Source: Clostridia bacterium (GTDB lineage Bacteria; Bacillota; Clostridia; Oscillospirales; Acutalibacteraceae). From it: a stretch of DNA of 64,000 nucleotides. How positions within the stretch are numbered: the first letter of the stretch is position 1; every line of letters begins with the position of its first letter. Location: assembly GCA_017625835.1 (NCBI GenBank), contig JAGAKF010000051.1:60166-124165 (forward strand). The letters are read 5' to 3'. Of the stretch, positions 1 through 6,954 are shown one piece after another. Both the position numbers and the translations under genes were made by a program. A model generated the notes under the pieces. It did no database searches, was not told where the DNA came from, and saw only the letters and a list, made by a program, of their open reading frames with translations.

Positions 1-778
1 TACCGAGGCTGTCATATCTTACGATAGCTTTTTCAGTATCAAACACCTTGCCGACCTCAAGAGAAACCTGAGCTTCCTTGAATGAACGTGCAAGCTCCTT
101 GATGCCGATAACTGCCGTACCGATACCAACCTGCGCATGAACGTAAAGCTCTGTTGAAAGTGAGTCAACGATTGAACGCGAAAGCTTTTCAAGGTCTTTT
201 GATTCAATGTTGCTCTTTACTTCCTTGATAAGAGCGATATCTGTTTCGCTTACGTTAACGATAAAGTCCTTAGTCTTGTCCGGGAAGAGATTCTGAATAA
301 CATCGTATGCAGAAGCATCAGACTGCTCGGGAATTCTGATAAGAAGAACCACTCTTGCAGCATCATTATTGAAACGAAGCTCGCGGGCTTTAAGGTAAAT
401 ATCACCCGGGAGGATGTTATCAAGAATAACATTCTTGATGAAGTTGTTTCTGTCGTATTTTTCGTCAAAATACTGTTTGAGGTTGCTCAAAGCAACTGCG
501 CTGATATTAACGTACTTTTCAGCAAGCTCGTCGTCACCATCAACAAAAACCGCATATTCAGGATGAACCTGATTGCCGAAGGTCTTGTATGTACAACCGT
601 TAACGATGCATACGTCAGAATCCATAAAGGTTGTTGCCGCCGCAATTGAGTTAACCTCGCCGATTCTGCCAAGCTCGCTGCATGAAATGATTGTACCCGA
701 CTCGTCGATAATTCCTATTGTTCTGTCAATGGCGTTCTTCATCTGATGTATCACGCCCTGGAAAAGTCTGTTTGACAT
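1..778 (-). CDS. PucR/CdaR-type transcriptional regulator, C-terminus cut by window edge
   Basis: Partial gene of at least 259 codons that runs off the left edge. Reading begins at the ATG at 778 (MSNRLFQGVIHQMKNAIDRT), preceded by a GAGGAG ribosome site about 8 nt upstream. The visible part has an N-terminal sensor-like region, a middle region of the type seen in sugar-diacid/PucR regulators, and the segment VGIGTAVIGIKELARSFKEA that precedes the C-terminal helix-turn-helix in this family. The DNA-binding part lies outside the window. The likely role is a one-component activator of nearby catabolic or housekeeping genes; its ligand cannot be told from sequence. It is divergent from the lipoprotein gene at 1220. 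Confidence 0.72.
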   Translation of the reverse strand, partial: MSNRLFQGVIHQMKNAIDRTIGIIDESGTIISCSELGRIGEVNSIAAATTFMDSDVCIVNGCTYKTFGNQVHPEYAVFVDGDDELAEKYVNISAVALSNLKQYFDEKYDRNNFIKNVILDNILPGDIYLKARELRFNNDAARVVLLIRIPEQSDASAYDVIQNLFPDKTKDFIVNVSETDIALIKEVKSNIESKDLEKLSRSIVDSLSTELYVHAQVGIGTAVIGIKELARSFKEAQVSLEVGKVFDTEKAIVRYDSLG

Positions 779-1219
779 AGTAAAACTCCTCACTTATGAA
801 TAATTAACATTGTTCCAACCTGTTGTTTGTGCAAAAAGACAACAACAACAGAGATTTATACAAAATGCCAATCTAAACATATACATTTTACACAATCAAC
901 ACCCTTTTTGCAAGCCTTTTGGATGACTTTTTGAAAAATTTTTTCAAAAATCGGCTTTTTATCTGTCAAATTTATAAAAAAGTCACAAATATTACCTGGT
1001 TTTTCAGTAGGTTTTCTTTTGTGTAAAATCACCATGTATTGTGAATTCCGGGTGTTGAAAGCGGTTTTCAACACAATATTTTGTTTTTATATGGGCAAAA
1101 TGGACAAAAACCATCCGATATATTCCATATTGAGAAAATTTTCCTTTTGTTCATAAAAAATTAAACAAATTCAAAATTTTGTATGATACGATTAACTAAA
1201 CCCACAAAGGAGGTTTTTT
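779..1219. other. AT-rich divergent intergenic region
   Basis: This 441-bp gap lies between the divergent regulator and lipoprotein genes. No convincing gene is present. It holds several inverted repeats: 11-bp arms at 885-895 and 1019-1029, an AT-rich 11-bp pair at 928-938 and 940-950, and 9-bp arms (GTGTTGAAA) at 1052-1060 and 1066-1074. A TATGAT hexamer at 1182-1187 could be the -10 of the lipoprotein gene, but no good -35 stands 17 nt upstream. Confidence 0.6.
885..1029. repeat. 145-bp segment bounded by perfect 11-bp inverted repeats
   Basis: ATTTTACACAA at 885-895 is the exact reverse complement of TTGTGTAAAAT at 1019-1029. Inside it is a second inverted repeat (928-950) flanked by AAGCC/GGCTT (912-916 and 953-957). 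I see no target-site duplication, so a MITE-like origin is only a guess; a regulatory structure is equally possible. Confidence 0.4.
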
Positions 1220-2800
1220 ATGAAAAAGTTTTTATCCATATCAATTTCCCTCTTGCTTCTGGCAGGTGTTTTTTCAGCTTGCAGCAAAGAAGAAGCCGTG
1301 CCGGAAGGCACCGAAATCGTTCTTTCTGACAGCGACATTACCGTCGACGGTGAAAAGGTAACATCCGATAAATCAGGTGCCGTCTACGTTACAAACGATA
1401 TCGTTTACTACGAAGAAGGTCACGATTTCACCTACGGCGAAGGAAGCGAAGAAGAAGCACACAGCAAAGACGAAGCAGATGCACATACAGTTGTGCATAT
1501 TTCAAAAGCAGGCACTTATGTTCTGAGCGGTAAGCTTTCCAAAGGTCAGGTTGCAATCGATCTCGGCGAAGACGCAGAAACGGACCCCGAAGCCAAGGTC
1601 AACCTCATTCTCAACAACGCTGACATCACTTGCGAAGTCGCACCCGCGATCATTTTCTACAATGTTTACGAATGTTGCGAAGCTGATGAAGATGCTGCAA
1701 CAAAAGACGTTGACACAAGCAAAGCAGGTGCAAACGTTACCGTTGCAGACGGTTCACAAAACAATATCAACGGCTCTTACGTTGCAAAAATCTACAAATC
1801 TGACAGCGTTGTCCTCAGCGAGGACGGCAAAGAAGTAGAGGATGCAGACAAGCTCCACAAATACGACGGTGCATTCTATTCTAAAATGTCAATGAACATT
1901 AACGGTGGCGAAAAGGGTGACGGCGTTCTCAACATCAATGCAGAAAACGAAGGACTTGATTCCGAGCTTCACCTGACAATCAATTCGGGTAATATAAACA
2001 TTGTTTCGGGCAATGACGGAATCAACACTAACGAGGATAACGTTTCCGTAACGACCATCAACGGCGGTAATCTTAACATTATCGTCAACGGATCGACAGG
2101 CGAAGGCGACGGCATCGACTCCAACGGCTGGCTCGTTATCAACGGCGGTAACGTCACAACTCAGGCTTGTGCAACAAGCGGAGACGCAGGCATCGACTCC
2201 GACAAAGGAATCCACATCAACGGCGGTACAGTTTTCTCGACAGGAAATATGCTCGACAGAATTTCCGAAAGCAAGCAGAATTTCGCTGTGTTCACCTTTG
2301 CACAGGCTCAGGAAAACGGTGAATTTTTGCTGAAGAACAGCGAAAACAAGGAAATCATCAAAGGCGAAGTTGAAAACAAATTCACATATCTTATCGTTTC
2401 TTCGCCCGACCTTGCCGAAGGAGACTATTCACTCTTCAAGGGTGAAACAAAGCTTCAGGGCGCAAAAACCGTCGGAGCTGCAAACGGCGTTGCACCTCAG
2501 ATGCCCGAAGGAATGACTCTTCCCGAAGGCGAGATACCGCAAGACGGACATAGACCAGAAAAACCCGAGGGTGAGATGCCCGAGGGAATGACACGTCCCG
2601 AAGGAGAATTTCCGCAGGGAGGTCAGCGACCCGAGAAGCCCGAGGGTGAATTGCCCGAGGGAATGACTTTCCCTGAAGGGATGACACGTCCTGACGGAGA
2701 AATGCACCCGGGCAACCGTCCCCAGCAGAGTGAAAGCGCTGAAACTTCGGACGTTTTCAAAATAACGGCAGGAGAAAATTGTTTCGTTTCCGTTAAATAA
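1220..2800 (+). CDS. Secreted lipoprotein with Cthe_2159-like beta-helix and PEG-rich tail
   Basis: 526 residues with a lipoprotein signal peptide ending at the lipobox LLAGVFSAC, so it should be anchored to the outer face of the membrane. Residues of about 225-355 carry repeated NGG/INGG strands with D-G-I-D/N turns (GNDGIN, GDGIDSNG, DAGIDSD), the pattern of the Cthe_2159/DUF4353 carbohydrate-binding right-handed beta-helix family, whose founding member binds pectic polysaccharide. Residues of about 428-505 are a low-complexity tail of MPEGMT/RPEGE/EKPEGE units, probably an extended wall-spanning or adhesive segment. The start has a strong AAAGGAGG site. A terminator follows at once, so it is probably monocistronic. 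The binding target is inferred from the family only. Confidence 0.8.
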   Translation: MKKFLSISISLLLLAGVFSACSKEEAVPEGTEIVLSDSDITVDGEKVTSDKSGAVYVTNDIVYYEEGHDFTYGEGSEEEAHSKDEADAHTVVHISKAGTYVLSGKLSKGQVAIDLGEDAETDPEAKVNLILNNADITCEVAPAIIFYNVYECCEADEDAATKDVDTSKAGANVTVADGSQNNINGSYVAKIYKSDSVVLSEDGKEVEDADKLHKYDGAFYSKMSMNINGGEKGDGVLNINAENEGLDSELHLTINSGNINIVSGNDGINTNEDNVSVTTINGGNLNIIVNGSTGEGDGIDSNGWLVINGGNVTTQACATSGDAGIDSDKGIHINGGTVFSTGNMLDRISESKQNFAVFTFAQAQENGEFLLKNSENKEIIKGEVENKFTYLIVSSPDLAEGDYSLFKGETKLQGAKTVGAANGVAPQMPEGMTLPEGEIPQDGHRPEKPEGEMPEGMTRPEGEFPQGGQRPEKPEGELPEGMTFPEGMTRPDGEMHPGNRPQQSESAETSDVFKITAGENCFVSVK

Positions 2801-2806
2801 CAGAAG

Positions 2807-2840
2807 AACAGTCGGTAGCCTTGACTACCGACTGTTTTTT
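2807..2840 (+). terminator. Rho-independent terminator after the lipoprotein gene
   Basis: A 12-bp perfect stem (AACAGTCGGTAG, 2807-2818, with 2825-2836) and a 6-nt loop, followed by T5. The 3' T-run overlaps the stop codon of the convergent UPF0291 gene. It may also weakly stop minus-strand transcription. Confidence 0.88.
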
Positions 2841-3048
2841 ACTGCAGATTTTTCTTTTTAAGCGGTGTTTTGTTGCCCTTGTCGTCCACCACGCGTATGC
2901 TTTCAAGGGAAGCAACAAGATTCCTTTTATACGATGCGATGTATTCCGCACGAAGCTGTGCTCTTTCTTCCGTCTCTTCGGGAGTAAGCTCCTGCACCTT
3001 TGCCTTTCGTGCAAGCTCATTGATTCTGTCAATTTTCTTCTGATCCAT
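2839..3048 (-). CDS. UPF0291 (DUF896, YnzC-type) small protein
   Basis: 69 residues beginning MDQKKIDRINELARKAK, then the family hallmark LTPEE and a basic helix, which match DUF896/UPF0291. The family is a small cytoplasmic helical-hairpin protein in Firmicutes with no settled function. Its ATG shares one base with the stop codon of the QueG-like gene (TAATG at 3048), which implies translational coupling. It is the last gene of the ROK/QueG-like/UPF0291 operon. Confidence 0.88.
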   Translation of the reverse strand: MDQKKIDRINELARKAKVQELTPEETEERAQLRAEYIASYKRNLVASLESIRVVDDKGNKTPLKKKNLQ

Positions 3049-3725
3049 TATTTTTCCTCCGTTTTATTGTATGGACACACCTTCATGCAGATTCCGCAGA
3101 CCGCGCCCCTGCCGATGTGTTTGAATTTCTTTTTCATATATTCACTGCATTTTTCGGGATCAAACACTTCTTCGCGTTCCATTCCCTCCTGCCAGAGCGT
3201 ACCGTTGATTGCACCTGACGGACAATGTTCAACGCAAAGGTTGCAACCGATGCAGGGTGATGAATATTCTTTCTCTTCGACTTCAAACGGACAGTTCGTA
3301 AAGAGAGTGCCGAGCCTTACTCTTGCACCGTATTTATTGTGGAGGAAAAGGCTGTTTTTGCCGATTCCGCCAAGCCCTGCAAGAGAGGCAATCTTTTTGT
3401 GCGAATATCTTCCGCAGTAATTCCATCCATCCTTGTTTATACTTTGTGATGCGCCGACGGGAATATACTTATATCCGTTCTGTTCAAGCAGGAAGCCTGC
3501 CTGAAGAATTATGCGGTCAATAAAAGCATTGACTGTGCGATAGTGGTGAAAATAAGTATGTGTCGGCTCGTCGTCAATTTCGTCAATGACAGCATCGGAA
3601 AGTTTTATAACAATGCTCACGGCATAGCTTTTCTCACCGAACGGGCCATCCTCAACTGTCGTAAACCCGACGTCGGCAACACCGTTATCCCTGAAAAGCT
3701 TTACAAGCTCGTCCTGTAATTTCAT
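3048..3725 (-). CDS. QueG-related double 4Fe-4S cluster protein
   Basis: 225 residues. The N-terminal part resembles the corrinoid/flavin-like fold of epoxyqueuosine reductase (GRYSHKKIASLAGLGGIGKN). The C-terminal half has two ferredoxin-type cluster motifs, CIGCNLCVEHCP and CGICMKVCP, plus a further Cys at the DPEKC segment. True QueG is about 310-380 residues with a HEAT-like C-terminus; this protein is shorter and lacks it. It is better called a QueG-like iron-sulfur protein of unknown substrate than QueG itself. GGAGAACAG stands before the ATG. It sits between the ROK kinase gene (16-nt gap) and the UPF0291 gene (1-nt overlap). Confidence 0.78.
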   Translation of the reverse strand: MKLQDELVKLFRDNGVADVGFTTVEDGPFGEKSYAVSIVIKLSDAVIDEIDDEPTHTYFHHYRTVNAFIDRIILQAGFLLEQNGYKYIPVGASQSINKDGWNYCGRYSHKKIASLAGLGGIGKNSLFLHNKYGARVRLGTLFTNCPFEVEEKEYSSPCIGCNLCVEHCPSGAINGTLWQEGMEREEVFDPEKCSEYMKKKFKHIGRGAVCGICMKVCPYNKTEEK

Positions 3726-3741
3726 ACTGTTCTCCGTTCTT

Positions 3742-4638
3742 TTATTGCATTCCGTACACGGCAGTTATGAGAGCCGCATAATCGCCGATTTCGTCGCCGA
3801 GGAGTGCAGGGCGCACTTCGCAGCAATCCGCTGTGTACGACAGCGCTTCCTTGCGGATTTCTTCTTCCATTGACGGGCGGAGCAAATCCTCGCTGCGTGC
3901 AAACACGCTGCCGATAACTATACACTCGGGATTAAGGATATCCATAAGAAGTGCCAGCATTCTGCCGAGATACTTTCCGCTTGTTGCGTAAATCTCTTTT
4001 GCTTTTCCGTCTCCGCTTTTAGCCGCTTCGGCAATTTCCTTTGCCGTTTTGTCAATGCCGAAAATCCGACCGATATTCTTTATTCCGCCGCCGCTGCAGT
4101 AACCTTCCACAGAGCCTTTTTTGCCGTAGCCCTCGGGGCCGTCTTCCGTAAGACGGACGTGACCGACCTCGCCTGCCATATCCGACGTGCCGACATAAAG
4201 CCTGCCGTCAAGGATAAGTCCCGCGCCGAAGCCTGTACCGAAAGTAAGGAAGATCATATTCTCCGTTCCCTTGCCTGCTCCGAGCTTCCACTCCGCAAGC
4301 GCACAGGCGTTTGCATCGTTCTGAAGAAAAACAGGAACACCGAAACGAGACGAAAGAATTTCAACAATCGGCACGTTGATCCACTTCGGCAGATTCGGCG
4401 GACAAATAACAATGCCGGACTTGCTGTCCAGCGGACCTCCGCAGGAAATGCCTATAGCTTTGAACCCGTTTTCTTTTGAAATTATTTCGGAAAATTTTTC
4501 AATTATTGAAATCGGCTCTTCATCAACATCAGTTGAAAAAGCCGTTCTTGAAATTATTTTAAACTGACCGTCGCAATACTCGCCGACAATCACGGCGCAC
4601 TTTGTTCCGCCAATATCAATTCCGATATATTTTTCCAT
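3742..4638 (-). CDS. ROK-family sugar kinase, glucokinase-like
   Basis: 298 residues with no N-terminal helix-turn-helix, so it is a kinase rather than a ROK repressor. The N-terminal phosphate loop is IGIDIGGTKCAV, the likely catalytic Asp is in FLQNDANACA, and the second nucleotide-binding stretch is FLTFGTGFGAGLI. The segment after GHVRL, which in most ROK proteins holds the zinc motif CGCGxxGC, reads GYGKKGSVEGYCSGG here, so the zinc cysteines are absent. It probably phosphorylates glucose or a related hexose in the cytoplasm; the exact sugar cannot be told. It is first in a three-gene operon behind a promoter at 4654-4682. Confidence 0.82.
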   Translation of the reverse strand: MEKYIGIDIGGTKCAVIVGEYCDGQFKIISRTAFSTDVDEEPISIIEKFSEIISKENGFKAIGISCGGPLDSKSGIVICPPNLPKWINVPIVEILSSRFGVPVFLQNDANACALAEWKLGAGKGTENMIFLTFGTGFGAGLILDGRLYVGTSDMAGEVGHVRLTEDGPEGYGKKGSVEGYCSGGGIKNIGRIFGIDKTAKEIAEAAKSGDGKAKEIYATSGKYLGRMLALLMDILNPECIVIGSVFARSEDLLRPSMEEEIRKEALSYTADCCEVRPALLGDEIGDYAALITAVYGMQ

Positions 4639-4653
4639 AATATCACCGTCGAA

Positions 4654-4682
4654 ATTATATCATAAAGAAAATTAAATGTAAA
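4654..4682 (-). promoter_or_regulatory. Sigma-A-type promoter for the ROK operon
   Basis: On the minus strand TTTACA (4677-4682) and TATAAT (4654-4659) are separated by 17 nt, 16 bp ahead of the ROK start. Confidence 0.7.
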
Positions 4683-4755
4683 TCCTGCTTAAAGTATAAT
4701 TCACCTTTTCTGACAAACACTAACATCACAGTTTGTATTTAAGGAGAATGAATAT

Positions 4756-5289
4756 ATGAAAGCAACAGGGATTGTGAGAAGAATTGACGACCTCGGCCGT
4801 GTGGTTATTCCCAAGGAAATCCGAAGAACAATGCACATCCGCGAAGGTGCACCGCTGGAAATTTTTACAGACACTCAGGGCGGAGTGATTTTCAAAAAGT
4901 ATTCCCCCGTCGGTGAACTTTCGGACGTAACGGAGCATTATGCGGATGTTCTTTACCGAAGTGTGAATACACCGATTCTCATCTGCGACCGTGACCACGT
5001 CATTTCCTGCGCAGGTGTTTCAAAAAAGGAATTCGTGGACAAACACATCAGTGAAGAGCTTGAAAACATTATGGAGGAGCGCAGGCTTTATACGGGTGAT
5101 GCAGAAAATCTGATGTACCCGGTTGAGGGCGTTGAATTTGCTGCTTCGATCGCCGCGCCGATCATCAGCAACGGTGACATCCTCGGTGCAGTCGTTTTCC
5201 TTTTCGGCGACGGAACAAAGATTTCCCCGACGGAAATCAAGCTCGCGCAGGTAGCAGCATCATTTATCGGCAGACAGATGGAAGAATAA
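4756..5289 (+). CDS. spoVT: Stage V sporulation protein T, AbrB-family regulator
   Basis: 177 residues. The N-terminal 50 are a SpoVT/AbrB swapped-hairpin DNA-binding domain (MKATGIVRRIDDLGRVVIPK). Residues of about 55-177 form the GAF-like domain typical of SpoVT. Length and start match the family exactly. SpoVT is a sporulation-phase regulator that acts in the forespore in Bacillus, so its presence suggests a spore-forming lineage. TAAGGAG precedes the ATG by about 8 nt. It is followed directly by a terminator, so it is monocistronic. I could not place a convincing sigma-G promoter upstream. Confidence 0.93.
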   Translation: MKATGIVRRIDDLGRVVIPKEIRRTMHIREGAPLEIFTDTQGGVIFKKYSPVGELSDVTEHYADVLYRSVNTPILICDRDHVISCAGVSKKEFVDKHISEELENIMEERRLYTGDAENLMYPVEGVEFAASIAAPIISNGDILGAVVFLFGDGTKISPTEIKLAQVAASFIGRQMEE

Positions 5290-5294
5290 AACAA

Positions 5295-5337
5295 GCAGGT
5301 TTTCGTTTTGAAAACCTGCCTTATTTTTTTTATTTTT
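5295..5337 (+). terminator. Rho-independent terminator after spoVT
   Basis: A 10-bp stem, GCAGGTTTTC (5295-5304) with 5310-5319, GTTTT loop, and a long T-rich tail. Confidence 0.9.
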
Positions 5338-6034
5338 CAGTTACTATTGAAAGAATCTTCATGTTTTCGGGAGCTGTAACAATAACTCCGCAACCCATTG
5401 TTTCTCCTGCAGGAATTGAATCGCCCGTAATTACCAGCATATCGTCCTGAATTTCGCTTTCACAATCCCATCCCTTTGAAATTTTTGCTTTTTCGCTGAG
5501 CTTGATTTTTGTCTCCCAGTTTTTGTATCTTGAATCATCAATGTTACTGATGCTTACTTTAATCTGGTAGGAATACGTTCCATCGCCGTTGGACCAGCGG
5601 TTTTCAATCTGAACGTTTGATTCAACCTTTTCGTCCTTATAAGTAACCGCAGTTTCATTCTTCTGCTGTGTTGTCTCGTTTTCACTTGTATACGGAAGCT
5701 TTTTGATGTATCCCGTTGCGTATTTCTGGATAAGCTCCATATCAAGCTTATCGAGTTTTCCGTCAAGGTTAACGTCACCGTTTTTCTGCTGCGACTCAAA
5801 AAGCTCAGCTGTGCCGTCAATGTGCTTCTGTATAAGAAGGTAATCGCCTGCATTGATGTATCCGTTGCCGTCAACGTCACCTATTGCGCAGTCCTTGTAC
5901 GAATCGTCAGTAACCTTCGTAGCGAAATGCACAATGGTAGCAATTACTGCAAGCAAAACAGCCATACCTACAAGAAAAACTATTATAAGCTTTTTATCCG
6001 GGGCCTTCTTTTTGTTTGAAACTTCTTTTTTCAT
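5330..6034 (-). CDS. Membrane-anchored dockerin protein with CBM2-like C-terminal domain
   Basis: 234 residues. A basic N-terminus is followed by one membrane segment (about residues 15-40, LIIVFLVGMAVLLAVIATIV). Residues of about 48-110 form a type I dockerin with two calcium-loop repeats, DVDGNGYINAGD and DVNLDGKLDKLD, each followed by a helix (LLIQKHIDG, ELIQKYATG). A linker then leads to a C-terminal beta domain of about 90 residues with VQIENRWSNGDGTYSYQIKV, ISN, NWE and an IPAGE turn, which resembles family 2 cellulose-binding modules. The protein would sit outside the cell, held by its signal-anchor. GAGGA precedes the ATG, and a consensus-like promoter lies at 6066-6094. Confidence 0.75.
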   Translation of the reverse strand: MKKEVSNKKKAPDKKLIIVFLVGMAVLLAVIATIVHFATKVTDDSYKDCAIGDVDGNGYINAGDYLLIQKHIDGTAELFESQQKNGDVNLDGKLDKLDMELIQKYATGYIKKLPYTSENETTQQKNETAVTYKDEKVESNVQIENRWSNGDGTYSYQIKVSISNIDDSRYKNWETKIKLSEKAKISKGWDCESEIQDDMLVITGDSIPAGETMGCGVIVTAPENMKILSIVTEK

Positions 6035-6065
6035 AGCAATCCTCTGTAATTTTAATTATGGATTT

Positions 6066-6094
6066 ATTATAACAAATTCCGACTGTTTTTTCAA
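6066..6094 (-). promoter_or_regulatory. Promoter for the dockerin gene
   Basis: Minus-strand TTGAAA (6089-6094), a 17-nt spacer, and a perfect TATAAT (6066-6071), 31 bp before the start codon. Confidence 0.75.
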
Positions 6095-6102
6095 TAGAGA
6101 AA

Positions 6103-6804
6103 TTATATCGAAAAAGGCAATAAATTCAAAAGAATACATACAAGCGGAGCAAGGAAAATTGCGGGCATAAAATTGGCAACCTTGAACTTTGAAATGCCTA
6201 CAAGATTCAGGCCGAGGGCAATAATTATAACCGAGCCGACGCAGGTCATTTCGTTGATCGCCTGCGTTGTGAGGATTCCGTTAAGCTGTTCCGCAAGAAG
6301 GACAATGCCGCCCTGGATAACAAGAACCGAAACCGCCGAAAAAACCACGCCGATACCGCAGCTTGTTGCAATAACCGTTCCCGAAACGAGGTCGAGGATC
6401 GCCTTAGTGTAAAGCATCTGATTGTCGCCGAGGAGGCCTGCATTAAGCGAGCCGACAACGGTCATTGAACCGACGCAGAAAAGAAGCGTTGCCGTAACAA
6501 AGCCTTCCGCGATTGAAACTTTCTTTTCGCCTTTGTTGAACTTCTTTTCAACGAAGAGACCGAGCCTGTTGATTTTATCGTCAATGTCGATAAGCGAGCC
6601 GATCAGCGTGCCAACAAGCATCGAGATTATCAGAACGAGAGTGTTCTCACCCTTGAGCGCGCCGTCAATTCCGATGTAAATTACGCAAAGCCCGACAGCT
6701 ACCATTACTGCCTTTGTAATTTTTTCAGGAATTCCCTTTTTAAAAAGCGTTCCTATCAGACCGCCGAGTACGGCAGTTATCATATTCACCAGAACTCCGA
6801 GCAT
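6103..6804 (-). CDS. DUF554 multi-spanning membrane protein
   Basis: 233 residues with six or more hydrophobic segments and conserved DUF554 landmarks: VNMITAVLGGLIGTLFKKGI at the N-terminus, the acidic loop IGSLIDIDDKINRLG, and GSLNAGLLGD in mid-protein. The family (YdfK/YqgA-like) is a probable transporter of unknown substrate in the cytoplasmic membrane. A GTG three codons upstream (6813) is in frame, but it lies within the ribosome site GAAGGTG, so I take the ATG at 6804. Its promoter at 6835-6863 is divergent from that of the alpha-galactosidase. Confidence 0.88.
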   Translation of the reverse strand: MLGVLVNMITAVLGGLIGTLFKKGIPEKITKAVMVAVGLCVIYIGIDGALKGENTLVLIISMLVGTLIGSLIDIDDKINRLGLFVEKKFNKGEKKVSIAEGFVTATLLFCVGSMTVVGSLNAGLLGDNQMLYTKAILDLVSGTVIATSCGIGVVFSAVSVLVIQGGIVLLAEQLNGILTTQAINEMTCVGSVIIIALGLNLVGISKFKVANFMPAIFLAPLVCILLNLLPFSI

Positions 6805-6834
6805 TTTATTCACCTTCTCTTTTGATTGACAGTT

Positions 6835-6863
6835 ATTTTAGCACCGCAAAACCTTTGTGTCAA
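6835..6863 (-). promoter_or_regulatory. Promoter for the DUF554 gene
   Basis: Minus-strand TTGACA (6858-6863), 17-nt spacer, TAAAAT (6835-6840). Confidence 0.8.
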
Positions 6864-6887
6864 TCGATATTTTAATAATAAAAACAT

Positions 6888-6916
6888 TTGCTTTATCCTT
6901 TATGTTATGATAGAAT
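6888..6916 (+). promoter_or_regulatory. Promoter for the GH36 gene
   Basis: TTGCTT (6888-6893), 17-nt spacer, TAGAAT (6911-6916), 38 bp before the start codon. Confidence 0.6.
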
Positions 6917-6954
6917 ATATAATGTAATAATTTGCATTTGGAGGATTCATTGTT

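Noticed and set aside
856-1074. 72-codon minus-strand frame in the first intergenic region
   Set aside because: No ribosome site, and it is made mostly of inverted repeats and A/T runs.
4700-4755. Sigma-G promoter for spoVT
   Set aside because: No sequence close to the forespore consensus at the right distance; the region is too AT-rich to choose a site.
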